Assembly: GCA_029258515.1 (NCBI GenBank)
Contig: JARHYK010000014.1
Coordinates: forward strand, 1-64,000
DNA length: 64,000 bases
Direction of reading: 5' to 3'
DNA from: Clostridia bacterium
Lineage (GTDB): Bacteria > Bacillota > Clostridia > TANB77 > CAG-508
Shown here in pieces: positions 48,065 through 58,774 of this stretch. Position 1 is the first letter of the stretch, and each line of letters begins with the position of its first letter. Both the position numbers and the translations under genes were made by a program. The notes beneath the pieces are model-generated. The model saw only the letters and a list, made by a program, of their open reading frames with translations, ran no database searches and was not told the DNA's origin.

Positions 48065-49606
48065 TTAGTCTACTACGCAAACCATTCTGAATCCGCCTCC
48101 TGGGTCAGCTTGACCTGTAGCATGGTCAAAATAGAAAATTCCTCCTGTTGTATATGTAAAAACACCACTTCTAGTAAAAAATGGATAATAATTATTATTG
48201 ATTTTTCCAGCAAATACCGAGTCTTCTGAATTCCAAGATGTTATTCCTGTTCCTTCATTTGAAGTTTCAACTATTGCATCGCCAAATTTTCTATTTATAT
48301 TTTCTGTATAATTTTTTTGAAGGGTTTTATTTTGAAAATTATATTCATATGTTGTTGAAAATTTTGTACTTTCAGTCTTATCATTTTTAGCGTTTGTATT
48401 GTTAGGATCTTTCGATGCAAATTTATATCCATATGTTGTTGAACTATCTGGTATATATGCTGCTGTATACTCCCAGCAACCTCCATTAGTATCATATATT
48501 CCATATATATTTCCAGTTGTGCTCTGATTTACATTCGCTTTATAGTTTCCTCCTCCTGTTATTTTATAAAAATTTTCATTTTTTTGTACCTTTACACCAT
48601 TTCTTCCATACTTACTATATGCTAAATATGACATTGCCCCCCATTCACTATTTTTTGTCATGTGGCTATTTGCTACGTTTAAATTTCTTGCTTCACTATA
48701 AAAATCACTAATACTCATTTGTGTATAAATATTTGTATCAGGTTTTATATCTATTTTATTATTTGTTTTTGTGGTTTCAAATTTTCCCATCCAAATTCCA
48801 GATAAATTTTTATCCCATTCTCCTTGAGTAAATCCTGTTTTTACTCCATTTTCAAATGCTGGATGTGGCCTATAATATTCTCCTATTTTTCTACTTGTAG
48901 CTGGCTGTTTCATACCTTCTGGGGTTCTTCCTAGACCATCTACCAATCCTCTAGCATCGGAATATCCAATTGGTTTTCCAGTTTTATTTATGTCTTTTTC
49001 ATCGTAATATGTTATTTTATATGCATATCTTGGTATCCATACCAACATACTCCCTAACTGATAATCATCAACAACTGTCCCTACTTTTGTTCCTATTTTA
49101 TATGTTCCATCTGTTAACATTACATTTGCCCATTCTTTTTTATTTTCATCGTAGCTATATTTCCAATTTTCTTCATCTGTTATTACCCAGTTATTCCCAT
49201 TCCAATTAAGTGGTATCATATTGTTTTTATCTATCTTAGGTTTGTTTGCTTTTATTATATTTCCAGAAGGTATTGGATTATATGAGACTCCTTCTAAAAA
49301 TTGTATATCAATCTTTCCATTTGCTCTAGAAAATGGTATTCCACCTTTTAATACTGTTGATGGATCAATTACTTCATTATTATTATATTTTTTTCTATTG
49401 TATGCCAATTCAATATCTTCATTATATGCTTTTTCAACTTCCTTTATTTCTTTTTCTTGTGAAGATAGTTTATTTGAATTTTTTGCATATAAGCTCATAA
49501 AAAACATCAAAAAGAATAAAAGGCTTGCTAATACTAAAACTGTTATAGAGCCTCTTTCTCCTTTGTTTTTATTTATTTTTTTTATTTCTTTTTTTTCATT
49601 TTTCAT
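48065..49606 (-). CDS. Surface protein: pseudopilin-like stem with FGE/SUMF-like C-terminal domain
   Basis: 513 residues. N-terminus: basic leader, then GERGSITVLVLASLLFFLMF, a pseudopilin-like signal anchor, followed by an external helical stretch. Residues about 150-513 form a domain of the formylglycine-generating-enzyme / C-type-lectin type: GSMLVWIPRYAYKIT, SGIWMGKFETT, KNSEWGAMSYLAYSKYG, GIYDTNGGCWEYTAAYIP and PFFTRSGVFTYTTGGIFYFD ending GGGFRMVCVVD. The catalytic cysteines of true FGE cannot be assigned, so a binding role is likelier. ATG at 49606 has AGGTGA at good spacing; the longer frame to 49714 would run through the rpoC terminator. Paralogue of the cut gene at 1..441. Confidence 0.75.
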   Translation of the reverse strand: MKNEKKEIKKINKNKGERGSITVLVLASLLFFLMFFMSLYAKNSNKLSSQEKEIKEVEKAYNEDIELAYNRKKYNNNEVIDPSTVLKGGIPFSRANGKIDIQFLEGVSYNPIPSGNIIKANKPKIDKNNMIPLNWNGNNWVITDEENWKYSYDENKKEWANVMLTDGTYKIGTKVGTVVDDYQLGSMLVWIPRYAYKITYYDEKDINKTGKPIGYSDARGLVDGLGRTPEGMKQPATSRKIGEYYRPHPAFENGVKTGFTQGEWDKNLSGIWMGKFETTKTNNKIDIKPDTNIYTQMSISDFYSEARNLNVANSHMTKNSEWGAMSYLAYSKYGRNGVKVQKNENFYKITGGGNYKANVNQSTTGNIYGIYDTNGGCWEYTAAYIPDSSTTYGYKFASKDPNNTNAKNDKTESTKFSTTYEYNFQNKTLQKNYTENINRKFGDAIVETSNEGTGITSWNSEDSVFAGKINNNYYPFFTRSGVFTYTTGGIFYFDHATGQADPGGGFRMVCVVD

Positions 49607-49645
49607 ATGATTTTCACCTATAACTATTTTACTATTAATGATAAA

Positions 49646-49681
49646 AAAAATCAATGTATTTATAAAAATACATTGATTTTT
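49646..49681 (-). terminator. Terminator of rpoBC
   Basis: 16-bp stem AAAAATCAATGTATTT / AAATACATTGATTTTT with a four-base loop, just past the rpoC stop; T residues follow on the minus strand. Confidence 0.8.
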
Positions 49682-49688
49682 ATTGTCA

Positions 49689-52600
49689 TTATTCTTCCTC
49701 ACAAGTCTCTTCAACTTTTTCTTCTATTTCAGTGTTAATTTTAATGTCTTGGTATTTTTTCATACCAGTTCCAGCTGGGATTAATTTACCAATTATAACA
49801 TTTTCCTTTAATCCAACTAGTTCATCTGTTTTACCTTTAATTGCTGCTTCTGTTAATACTCTTGTTGTTTCTTGGAATGATGCTGCTGATAAGAAGCTAT
49901 CTGTTGCAAGAGATGCTTTTGTAATTCCTAATAACGCACGTTTTCCTTTAGCTGGTCTTTTTCCTTCTTTTATTGCTTCATTATTTTTATCTTCAAAATC
50001 ATACATATCCACTAATGATCCAGCAAACATATCAGTATCTCCACTATCTTCAACTCTTACTTTTTTAAGCATTTGTCTACCAATGACTTCAATATGTTTA
50101 TCATTGATGTCAACACCTTGATTTCTATATACTTTTTGTACTTCTGAAATCAAGTATTCATATACTCCTTCTGGTCCTTTAATAGCCAATATTTCAGCTG
50201 GATTGATTGAACCTTCAATTAATGGTTCTCCAACTTCTACCATATCTCCATCTTTTACTTTCATCTTAGATCCAAATGGTATTGTGTATGTTTTAGCTTC
50301 ATCATCAGAAGTAACAACAACTTCTTTTTTCTTCTTAGTATCTTTGACTTTAACTTTACCAGCAATTTCTGAAATAATTGCTAATCCCTTTGGTTTTCTA
50401 GCTTCAAATAATTCCTCAACCCTAGGTAAACCTTGTGTGATATCTGCAACACCTGCAACACCACCAGAGTGAATTGTTCTCATTGTAAGCTGTGTTCCTG
50501 GTTCACCTATTGATTGTGCTGCTATAATACCAACTGATTCTCCTATTGATACTAAATCTCTTCTTGCTAATCCCATACCATAACATTTTTGACATACACC
50601 ATGTTTTGAATGACATGCTAATGCTGAACGTACTTCTATTTTTTCAATTCCAGCTTTAACGATTTTATCAGCTATGTCTTCTGTTATCATAGTATCTGTA
50701 TCAACTATTAATTCTTTTGTTTCTGGGTTTATAACATCATTTACTACATATCTTCCAACTAATCTTTCTTCCATCTTTTCAATTACTTGGTTTCCATCTT
50801 TTATAGTATAAACCATTATACCTTCATGTGTACCACAGTCTTTTTCTCTAACTATTATATCTTGAGAAACATCAACTAATCTTCTTGTTAAATATCCTGA
50901 ATCGGCTGTTCTTAAGGCTGTATCTGATAGTCCTTTTCTTGCTCCATGGGCTGATATAAAGTACTCTAATGCATCTAGTCCATCTGCAAATGAAGATTTA
51001 ATAGGGATTTCTACCGCTTTACCTGTTGTACTAGCCATAAGTCCTCTCATACCTGCTATTTGTCTTAATTGGTTCATATTACCACGGGCACCAGATTTAA
51101 CCATCATATAAACTGGGTTTAAGTCGTCAAAGTTGTCTTCCATCGCTTTACTTACATCTTTTGTTGTCTTTTCCCATACACTAATAACTGCATTATATCT
51201 TTCGTCATTAGTTATTAAACCTCTAGCATATTGTTTTCTTATATTTTCAACTTTAGCATCTGCTTCTGCTAAAATATCTTTTTTAGCAGCTGGGACTTTA
51301 ACATCATCCATAGAATATGTTATACCTGCTAATGTTGCATATTTATACCCTAATGCTTTGACATAATCTATTACTTCTGCTGATTCTGTTAATCCATGAG
51401 TTCTTATTACTCTTTCAATTATTTCTCCCATTGATTTTTTCATAACTGGGAAACTAATTTCATATTGTAATGGTTCTTTTTCTCTGTCAATAAATCCTAA
51501 ATTTTGTGGTATGCCTTGGTTAAATATAATTCTACCAACACTTGTTTCAATTTTTCCAGTTTTCATCTCTCCGTTAATTTCTTTTGTTATTCTAACAAAG
51601 ATTTTAGCATGGATTGAAACTGCATGATTTTCATAAGCCATAATTGCTTCTTCTGGATCTTTGAAGTATTTTCCTTCTCCTTCTTCTCCATCTAGCACCA
51701 TTGTTAAATAATAACTTCCTAAAATCATGTCTAGTCTTGGTACTGCAACTGGTTTACCATCTTGTGGTTTTAGCAAGTTGTTTGTTGCAAGCATTAAATA
51801 TCTAGCTTCTGCTTGTGCTTCTGGTGATAGTGGTAAGTGAATTGCCATTTGGTCACCGTCAAAGTCAGCATTGAATGCTTCACAAACAAGTGGATGTAGT
51901 TTTATTGCTCTACCTTCTACTAAAACTGGTTCAAATGCTTGAATACCTAATCTATGTAGAGTCGGCGCACGGTTTAACATTACAGGATGATCTTTTATAA
52001 CATCTTCTAATATTCCCCATACTTCTGGATTTAATCTTTCTACCATTCTTTTTGCACTTTTAATATTTTGTGCTATTCCTCTACCAACTAGTTCTTTCAT
52101 TACAAATGGTTTAAATAATTCTATTGCCATTTCTTTTGGAAGTCCACATTGATAAATTTTAAGTTCAGGTCCTACAACTATAACTGAACGTCCAGAATAG
52201 TCAACACGTTTTCCTAGTAAGTTTTGACGGAAACGTCCTTGTTTTCCTTTTAACATATCTGATAATGATTTTAATGGTCTATTTCCTGCCCCTGTTACTG
52301 GTCTTCCACGTCTTCCATTATCTATTAAAGCATCAACTGATTCTTGTAGCATACGTTTTTCGTTACGTACAATAATTTCTGGTGCGCCTAGTTCTAATAG
52401 TCTTTTTAGTCTATTGTTTCTGTTTATTACTCTACGGTATAAGTCATTTAGATCTGATGTTGCAAATCTACCACCATCTAATTGTACCATTGGTCTTAAT
52501 TCTGGTGGAATTACTGGTACTACTCCCATTACCATCCATTCTGGTTTATTTCCAGATAGTCTAAATGCCTCTACTGTATCTAATCTTTTTATTAACTTTG

Positions 52601-53213
52601 ATTTTTTTTGTTCAGTTGCTTTTGTTATTTCTTTTTGTATTTCTTTTGATAATTTTTCTACATCTATTTCGGCTAATAAAGTTCTTATTGCTTCTGCTCC
52701 CATTTGAGCTTTAAATGAACCTTTACCATATTTTTCTTCTGCTTCATGGTATTCTTTTTCATTTAAAACTTGGCATTTTTCTAATCCTGATGTTCCTTTA
52801 TCTACAACTATATATGATGCGAAATATATAACTTTTTCAAGATTTCTTGGTGATACGTCTAGCATTAAAGCAATTCTACTTGGTATTCCTTTGAAATACC
52901 AAATGTGCGCTACTGGTGCTGCTAATTCTATATGTCCCATTCTTTCACGTCTTACTTTTGCTTTTGTTACTTCTACACCACAACGATCACAAATTATTCC
53001 TTTATATCTTACTCTTTTATATTTTCCACAATGGCATTCCCAGTCTTTTGTTGGCCCAAATATTCTTTCGCAAAATAAACCATCTTTTTCTGGTTTTAGT
53101 GTTCTGTAATTTATAGTTTCTGGTTTTTTTACCTCTCCTTTTGACCATTCTCTAATTTTTTCATCTGATGCAACTCCTATTTTTAATTTATTAAAAATAT
53201 CTAATTCGTCCAC
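49689..53213 (-). CDS. rpoC: RNA polymerase beta' subunit
   Basis: 1174 residues: zinc site [20 protein letters not shown] near residue 60, the absolutely conserved [16 protein letters not shown] that chelates the catalytic Mg2+, bridge-helix and trigger-loop region ([19 protein letters not shown]), and a second zinc cluster ([13 protein letters not shown]). Typical Firmicute length without large insertions. Start is GTG at 53213 after GGGAG. Confidence 0.99.
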   Translation of the reverse strand: MDELDIFNKLKIGVASDEKIREWSKGEVKKPETINYRTLKPEKDGLFCERIFGPTKDWECHCGKYKRVRYKGIICDRCGVEVTKAKVRRERMGHIELAAPVAHIWYFKGIPSRIALMLDVSPRNLEKVIYFASYIVVDKGTSGLEKCQVLNEKEYHEAEEKYGKGSFKAQMGAEAIRTLLAEIDVEKLSKEIQKEITKATEQKKSKLIKRLDTVEAFRLSGNKPEWMVMGVVPVIPPELRPMVQLDGGRFATSDLNDLYRRVINRNNRLKRLLELGAPEIIVRNEKRMLQESVDALIDNGRRGRPVTGAGNRPLKSLSDMLKGKQGRFRQNLLGKRVDYSGRSVIVVGPELKIYQCGLPKEMAIELFKPFVMKELVGRGIAQNIKSAKRMVERLNPEVWGILEDVIKDHPVMLNRAPTLHRLGIQAFEPVLVEGRAIKLHPLVCEAFNADFDGDQMAIHLPLSPEAQAEARYLMLATNNLLKPQDGKPVAVPRLDMILGSYYLTMVLDGEEGEGKYFKDPEEAIMAYENHAVSIHAKIFVRITKEINGEMKTGKIETSVGRIIFNQGIPQNLGFIDREKEPLQYEISFPVMKKSMGEIIERVIRTHGLTESAEVIDYVKALGYKYATLAGITYSMDDVKVPAAKKDILAEADAKVENIRKQYARGLITNDERYNAVISVWEKTTKDVSKAMEDNFDDLNPVYMMVKSGARGNMNQLRQIAGMRGLMASTTGKAVEIPIKSSFADGLDALEYFISAHGARKGLSDTALRTADSGYLTRRLVDVSQDIIVREKDCGTHEGIMVYTIKDGNQVIEKMEERLVGRYVVNDVINPETKELIVDTDTMITEDIADKIVKAGIEKIEVRSALACHSKHGVCQKCYGMGLARRDLVSIGESVGIIAAQSIGEPGTQLTMRTIHSGGVAGVADITQGLPRVEELFEARKPKGLAIISEIAGKVKVKDTKKKKEVVVTSDDEAKTYTIPFGSKMKVKDGDMVEVGEPLIEGSINPAEILAIKGPEGVYEYLISEVQKVYRNQGVDINDKHIEVIGRQMLKKVRVEDSGDTDMFAGSLVDMYDFEDKNNEAIKEGKRPAKGKRALLGITKASLATDSFLSAASFQETTRVLTEAAIKGKTDELVGLKENVIIGKLIPAGTGMKKYQDIKINTEIEEKVEETCEEE

Positions 53214-53248
53214 TTTTTTCTCCCTTCACATTTTTTAATATTTTGGGT

Positions 53249-53322
53249 AATATTAGAACAACCAAAAAAGCTATCCACTGCTCGAACAATTCCTTTTGGT
53301 CGCTTTTTGGCTTTCTAATATT
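53249..53322 (-). other. Long hairpin in the rpoB-rpoC spacer
   Basis: AATATTAGAA (53249-53258) pairs with TTCTAATATT (53313-53322), and inside it CCAAAAAAGC pairs with GCTTTTTGG with one bulge, enclosing a loop of about 30 bases. No T-run follows in the transcript, so an RNA processing or mRNA-stability element is likelier than a terminator. Confidence 0.5.
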
Positions 53323-53342
53323 TATTTAATTATTTGCTCATT

Positions 53343-56300
53343 TTATTCTTCTGAATAAGAATCAAATATTTCATCATCATCTTCTTCATCTAAGTCTTCA
53401 AAAAGTTCATCACTTTCATCATCTTCTAATATCACATCTTCTTCAATATAACCATCTTCTAAATCATCTTTTTCTACTACGTCTTCTTCTGGTAAGAATC
53501 TTTTTTCTTTTTCTGGATCATATTCTATTCCATCTTCAATGTTTTCTTTTAGTTCTAATTCTTGGTTATCATCTGAATATAGTCTTACATCTAATCCTAA
53601 TGATTGTAATTCTTTTACTAAAACTTTAAAGCTTTCTGGAACTCCTGGTTCTGGGATATTTTCACCTTTTACTATTGCTTCATAAGTTTTAACTCTACCT
53701 ACAACATCATCTGATTTTACTGTAAGCATTTCTTGTAATGTGTATGCTGCTCCATATGCTTCTAGTGCCCAAACTTCCATCTCTCCAAAACGTTGTCCAC
53801 CAAATTGTGCTTTACCTCCTAATGGTTGTTGTGTAACTAGTGAATATGGTCCTGTTGAACGTGCATGTATTTTATCATCTACTAAGTGGTGTAGTTTTAA
53901 CATGTACATAACTCCAACTGTTACTGGTTTTGCAAATGGATCTCCTGTACGTCCATCATATAGTACTGATTTTCCATCTTCATTCATTCCAGCTTGTGCT
54001 AATAATTCACGTACATCTTCTTCTGTTGCACCATCAAATACTGGTGTTGATACATGCCATCCTAATTTTTTTGCTGCTCCTCCTAAATGTACTTCTAAAA
54101 CTTGTCCTAAGTTCATACGTGAAGGCACACCTAATGGGTTTAATAGGATGTCTATTGGTGTTCCATCTGGTAAAAATGGCATATCTTCTTCTGGTAATAC
54201 TCTTGATATAACACCTTTGTTACCATGACGGCCGGCCATTTTATCTCCGACTGAAATTTTTCTTTTTGTTGCTATATAGCATCTTATTATTTGATTTACT
54301 CCAGGTCCTAATTCATCTGAATTATCTCTAGTAAAGATTTTAACATCTACTATTGTTCCTGCCTCTCCATGTGGTACTCTTAATGATGTATCTCTTACTT
54401 CTCTAGCTTTTTCTCCAAATATAGCACGAAGTAATCTTTCTTCTGCTGTTAATTCTGTTTCTCCTTTTGGTGTTACTTTACCAACTAAAATGTCACCAGG
54501 TCTTACTTCTGCTCCTATTCTTATTATTCCATTTTCATCTAAATCTTTTAATACGTCATCTCCTACATTTGGAATATCTCTTGTTATTTCTTCTGGTCCT
54601 AATTTTGTATCTCTACATTCACAATCATATTCTTCAATATGTATTGATGTAAATACATCTTCTTTTACTAATCTTTCATTTAATAAAATAGCATCTTCGT
54701 AGTTATATCCTTCCCATGTTGAGAATGCTACTAATACGTTTTTACCAAGTGCCATTTCTCCATCTTGAGTTGATGGTCCATCAGCTATAGCATCTCCTTT
54801 TTTAACTATTTCTCCTTTTTTTACTATTGGTTTTTGGTTTATACATGTTCCACCATTTGTTCTTTTAAATTTGCGAAGTTTATGTACTACTGTTTTTCCA
54901 TTATTATATTTAACAGTAATGCTATCTGCTGTAACTTTTTCAATTACACCATCTTCTTCTGCTAATACTAATATTCCAGAATCTTTTGCTGCTCTGTATT
55001 CAATTCCTGTTCCTACTATTGGTCTATCTGTAATCATAAGTGGAACCGCTTGACGTTGCATGTTTGCTCCCATAAGCGCTCTTTTAGCATCATCATGTTC
55101 TAAGAATGGAATCATTGCTGCTGCAACTGATACTAATTGTTTTGGTGATATATCAACATATTGTACTTGGTTTTTATCAACTTCAATTATATCATTTCTG
55201 TATCTAACTCTTATTCTGTCATTCATAAATTCCCCATCTTCATTCATTGGTTCTGATGCTTGAGCAATTATATAGTTATCTTCAACATCTGCACTCATAT
55301 ATTCTACTACGTCTGTTGCTTTATGTGTTTCAGGATCTATTTTTCTATATGGTGTTTCTATAAATCCATATTCATTTATGCTTGCAAATGATGAAAGTGC
55401 TGATATTAATCCAATGTTTGGTCCTTCCGGTGATTCTATTGGACATAATCTACCATAGTGAGTATAGTGAACGTCACGAACCTCAAATCCAGCTCTTTCT
55501 CTTGTCAATCCACCAGGTCCTAATGCTGATATTCTTCTTTTATGTGTTAATTCTGATAGTGGGTTTGTTTGATCCATGAATTGTGATAATTGTGAACTTC
55601 CAAAGAATTCTCTTATTGCTGATGTGATTGGTTTTGTGTTTATTAATGTTTGTGGTGTTACTACATCTAAATCTTGGATTGTCATTCTTTCACGAACTAC
55701 TCTTTCTAGTCTTGCTAAACCAATTCTAAATTGATTTTGTAAAAGTTCTCCTACACAACGTATTCTACGATTTGCTAAGTGATCTATATCATCTGGTTTT
55801 CCTAATCCATGTGCTAGATTTAATAAATAGTTAATTGATGCTATCATGTCTTCTGTTGTTATATGTTTTGGTAGTAATTCTTCATATCTTTCTTTTATTG
55901 CTTTTACTAAATCAGCTTCTTCAGTATTATCTATTATATTTTTAAGTACTTCATAATTTACATTCTCTTTGAAGTGTAATTCACTTAAATCTATATTTGG
56001 TAATATTTTGTGTGGATTTACTGTTCCATTTCCTATTATTCTAACTTTTCTTTCTCCAACTAAAACATCTACAATATTTATCCCTGCATTTTGAATATCT
56101 TCTGCAATTTCTTCTTTAATTACTTCTCCTGCTTGAACAAATACTTCTCCTGTTTCTTGGTCCATTATGTTTTCTGCTGCTATTTTTCCTGTAATTCTAC
56201 CTGCTAGTCCTAATTTTTGGTTAAATTTATATCTTCCTACTTTTGCTAAATCATATCTTCTATTATCATAAAATAGTCCGTTAAATAAATTTCTAGCTGC

Positions 56301-57050
56301 ATCAACTGTTGGTAATTCTCCTGGTCTTAATTTTTTATATATTTCAATTAATGCTTCTTCTTGTGTTTTAATTGTATCTTTTGCTATTGTTGCTTCCAAC
56401 AAATCTTCATTTCCAAATACACTTCTTATTTGGTCATCTGTAATTATTCCTATTGCTCTTAATAATGTTGTAACAGGTACCTTTCTTGTTCTATCAACAC
56501 GTACCCAGAAAATATCATTTCCGTCTGTTTCATATTCTAGCCATGCACCTCTTAGTGGCATAACTGTTGATGTGTATGTTTTCTTTCCTGTTTTTGTATC
56601 AAATATTTCATCATAGTAGCAATTTGGTGAACGTACTAATTGGCTTACTACAACTCTTTCTGCTCCATTTATTACAAATGTTCCACTATCTGTCATAAGT
56701 GGAAAATCTCCTAAATAGATTTCTTGTTCTTTAATTTCTCCTGTTTCTCTATTTATTAGTCTTACCTTTACATGTAATCTTGTTGAATATGTAGCATCTC
56801 TTTCTTTTGCTTCTTCTAATGTGTATTTTGTTTTTTCTTCCATGTAATAATCAAAAAACTCCAAAACAAGATTGCCTGAATAATCTTCAATTGGTGATAT
56901 ATCTTTTAATACTTCCCCTAGTCCTTCTTCTAAAAACCATTCATATGAATCTCTTTGTACTTTGATTAGGTTTGGCATTTCGATAAAATCTCCAACTTTA
57001 GCAAAATCTTTTCTTGAAGCTTTTTCATAATTAATGTCTCTAATTTTCAA
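53343..57050 (-). CDS. rpoB: RNA polymerase beta subunit
   Basis: 1235 residues. Landmarks: [20 protein letters not shown], the rifampicin region [20 protein letters not shown] with [13 protein letters not shown] (all wild-type, sensitive residues), [20 protein letters not shown], and [20 protein letters not shown]. The last 60 residues are very acidic. Start is TTG at 57050 with AAGGAG eight bases upstream; the GTG at 57059 directly abuts that site. Unlike most clostridia, rplJ-rplL are not directly upstream. Confidence 0.99.
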   Translation of the reverse strand: MKIRDINYEKASRKDFAKVGDFIEMPNLIKVQRDSYEWFLEEGLGEVLKDISPIEDYSGNLVLEFFDYYMEEKTKYTLEEAKERDATYSTRLHVKVRLINRETGEIKEQEIYLGDFPLMTDSGTFVINGAERVVVSQLVRSPNCYYDEIFDTKTGKKTYTSTVMPLRGAWLEYETDGNDIFWVRVDRTRKVPVTTLLRAIGIITDDQIRSVFGNEDLLEATIAKDTIKTQEEALIEIYKKLRPGELPTVDAARNLFNGLFYDNRRYDLAKVGRYKFNQKLGLAGRITGKIAAENIMDQETGEVFVQAGEVIKEEIAEDIQNAGINIVDVLVGERKVRIIGNGTVNPHKILPNIDLSELHFKENVNYEVLKNIIDNTEEADLVKAIKERYEELLPKHITTEDMIASINYLLNLAHGLGKPDDIDHLANRRIRCVGELLQNQFRIGLARLERVVRERMTIQDLDVVTPQTLINTKPITSAIREFFGSSQLSQFMDQTNPLSELTHKRRISALGPGGLTRERAGFEVRDVHYTHYGRLCPIESPEGPNIGLISALSSFASINEYGFIETPYRKIDPETHKATDVVEYMSADVEDNYIIAQASEPMNEDGEFMNDRIRVRYRNDIIEVDKNQVQYVDISPKQLVSVAAAMIPFLEHDDAKRALMGANMQRQAVPLMITDRPIVGTGIEYRAAKDSGILVLAEEDGVIEKVTADSITVKYNNGKTVVHKLRKFKRTNGGTCINQKPIVKKGEIVKKGDAIADGPSTQDGEMALGKNVLVAFSTWEGYNYEDAILLNERLVKEDVFTSIHIEEYDCECRDTKLGPEEITRDIPNVGDDVLKDLDENGIIRIGAEVRPGDILVGKVTPKGETELTAEERLLRAIFGEKAREVRDTSLRVPHGEAGTIVDVKIFTRDNSDELGPGVNQIIRCYIATKRKISVGDKMAGRHGNKGVISRVLPEEDMPFLPDGTPIDILLNPLGVPSRMNLGQVLEVHLGGAAKKLGWHVSTPVFDGATEEDVRELLAQAGMNEDGKSVLYDGRTGDPFAKPVTVGVMYMLKLHHLVDDKIHARSTGPYSLVTQQPLGGKAQFGGQRFGEMEVWALEAYGAAYTLQEMLTVKSDDVVGRVKTYEAIVKGENIPEPGVPESFKVLVKELQSLGLDVRLYSDDNQELELKENIEDGIEYDPEKEKRFLPEEDVVEKDDLEDGYIEEDVILEDDESDELFEDLDEEDDDEIFDSYSEE

Positions 57051-57267
57051 AAAAATCACTCCTTAATTTTATTAAAGCAGATTGAATTTATTTGATTTTA
57101 AGTAAAGTCCTTCTTAATATATAGTTCCTTTAAGATATTTAAAATGTCTGCTTTGCATTTTAAATTTTCTTATGGGTTTCTATATTTAATTCCTCTTTGC
57201 TTAAAATTGAAAACTTTTAGATTTAAATTTTTCCTTTGATTAAAAAATTGCATAAAATTCATATTAT

Positions 57268-57297
57268 ATTTTACCAGATTTTTTGTGGGTTTGTCAA
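57268..57297 (-). promoter_or_regulatory. Promoter of rpoBC
   Basis: Minus-strand TTGACA (57292-57297) and TAAAAT (57268-57273) with 18-bp spacing, leaving a leader of about 210 bases before rpoB. Confidence 0.65.
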
Positions 57298-57433
57298 TGT
57301 TTTTTTGATATTTTAAAGTATATTTTTGTAAAATTTTCTATTTTTTGAAACTTTTAATAAAATACTAGCAAAGTAAGGTGTATATTTAATGTATTGTCGT
57401 ATTTATTTAGGTATAAATATTTTTTATGAAATA

Positions 57434-57475
57434 AAAAAACAAAGCATATAGTATTTAATACTTTTATGCTCCGTT
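57434..57475 (-). terminator. Terminator of the coiled-coil gene upstream of rpoB
   Basis: Interrupted stem with AGCATA/TATGCT and AAAAC/GTTTT parts around a hairpin loop, followed by seven T on the minus strand. Confidence 0.55.
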
Positions 57476-57484
57476 TTAATTTTG

Positions 57485-58624
57485 TTAAATTTCTGGTTCT
57501 TTTTCTTCTGTTTTAGTTTTTACTTCGTGATTATGCATATATTCGGTTTCTTTTTCTTCTTTTATTTGTTTTTTATAGTCGATATCTACATATTGTCTTA
57601 ATCCTTCTAAGAATTCATCTCTTTCTATTTTTTCTTGTTTTGGTTCTTCTCTCTTTGGTTCTTCTTTCTTTATTTTTTCTTTATCTTTATCGACTTTATT
57701 TTGAATATTTTCAGTTACTTGTTTAAACCAATTTTTAAAATTACTCCATTTACTTACTTTAGCAGGTAAGTTGTTTTCTTCTTGCTTATCTTTATTAAAT
57801 ATGTTTTTAATTTTTCCAGGTGTTTGTTTAATCCCATTTTTAAATTTATCCCATTTACTTACTTCATCAGATATTTTATTTTCTTCTTGTTCTTTACTAA
57901 CTTGCTTTACAAATTTTGCTCGTTCTTCTTCTAATTTTTTCTCTTCTTCTACTATATTTAATTCTTTTTGAGTTTTAGCAGTTTTTATTGGTGGATTTTT
58001 TTCATCTATTTTTCTTGTAAATCTTTTATCTGCTGTTGCTCTTCTTTGAATCTCGTCCCAACCTTTATTTGTAAATAGTGTTCTCCAAGCTAAATCACAT
58101 TTACCTATTTTTCCTTGTAATTCTATTTTTCTTTTTTTTGTATTTTCTAATTCTTTTTTAGTTTTCATAACTTCTTTTGTTAGAATATCTTTGTTTTTTA
58201 ATAGTTCTTGATATTCTGGTTCTGTAAGCTTTATAGTATATTTTTCATTCTCTATTTTTTTGTTTATTGTTTGAAGTTTTGTTTTTATTTTTTTTACTTC
58301 TTTTGATAAATTTTCTTCTGTTTTAGTTACTACTGATAATTTATTTTCTAAATTACTTTTGTAATCTTTTATTTTATGAATTTGATCTTTGTATTTTATA
58401 TATCCTTTTAAATTATTTTGCATCATTTCTAAATTTTTAATATCTTTTTTTAAGTTTTCCATTTTTTCAGGTGTCATTTTGATATCTTTTTCTAGTCTTG
58501 CTTTTTTTCCATCTATTTCTTTTTTTAAGTTTTCCATTTCTTTTTCTATTTCTTGTTCAGATTTTCCTTCTAACTCTTTTTTAATAACTTCATATCTTTC
58601 ATCTAATTTTCTTTTTTTACTCAT
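57485..58624 (-). CDS. Coiled-coil protein of unknown function (379 aa)
   Basis: Extremely Lys/Glu-rich. Residues about 5-175 should form one long coiled coil (EKMENLKKDIKNLEMMQNNL, LSKEVKKIKTKLQTINKKIE). Two imperfect repeats of about 30 residues follow near 250-310 (SKWDKFKNGIKQTPGKIKNI and SKWSNFKNWFKQVTENIQNK). No signal, membrane segment or catalytic motif. AAAGGGG precedes the ATG. Its function cannot be inferred from position next to rpoB. Confidence 0.6.
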   Translation of the reverse strand: MSKKRKLDERYEVIKKELEGKSEQEIEKEMENLKKEIDGKKARLEKDIKMTPEKMENLKKDIKNLEMMQNNLKGYIKYKDQIHKIKDYKSNLENKLSVVTKTEENLSKEVKKIKTKLQTINKKIENEKYTIKLTEPEYQELLKNKDILTKEVMKTKKELENTKKRKIELQGKIGKCDLAWRTLFTNKGWDEIQRRATADKRFTRKIDEKNPPIKTAKTQKELNIVEEEKKLEEERAKFVKQVSKEQEENKISDEVSKWDKFKNGIKQTPGKIKNIFNKDKQEENNLPAKVSKWSNFKNWFKQVTENIQNKVDKDKEKIKKEEPKREEPKQEKIERDEFLEGLRQYVDIDYKKQIKEEKETEYMHNHEVKTKTEEKEPEI

Positions 58625-58680
58625 ATTATTACCCCTTTCAAACTAATAATTAGTGTACAAATTTTACATATTCATTTTTT

Positions 58681-58709
58681 ATTATACCAAAACACTGTAA
58701 AACATTCAA
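58681..58709 (-). promoter_or_regulatory. Promoter of the coiled-coil gene
   Basis: Minus-strand TTGAAT (58704-58709) and TATAAT (58681-58686) with 17-bp spacing. Confidence 0.7.
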
Positions 58710-58774
58710 TAGTTTTATGTAAATTTGTTTGATATGACATTAAATTTTAATCTATTTGTAATGTTTTTGTAATA

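Larger units (their letters stand above)
57060..57484 (-). other. rpoB leader and upstream region, 425 bp
   Basis: Contains the rpoB promoter, a leader of about 210 bases, and an inverted repeat AAAGCAGA (57074-57081) / TCTGCTTT (57147-57154) that would form a stem just before the ribosome binding site. No coding sequence seen. Confidence 0.5.

Noticed and set aside
48295..48504. Minus-strand 69-codon frame inside the FGE-like surface protein gene
   Set aside because: Alternative frame of a well-supported gene; repetitive composition only.
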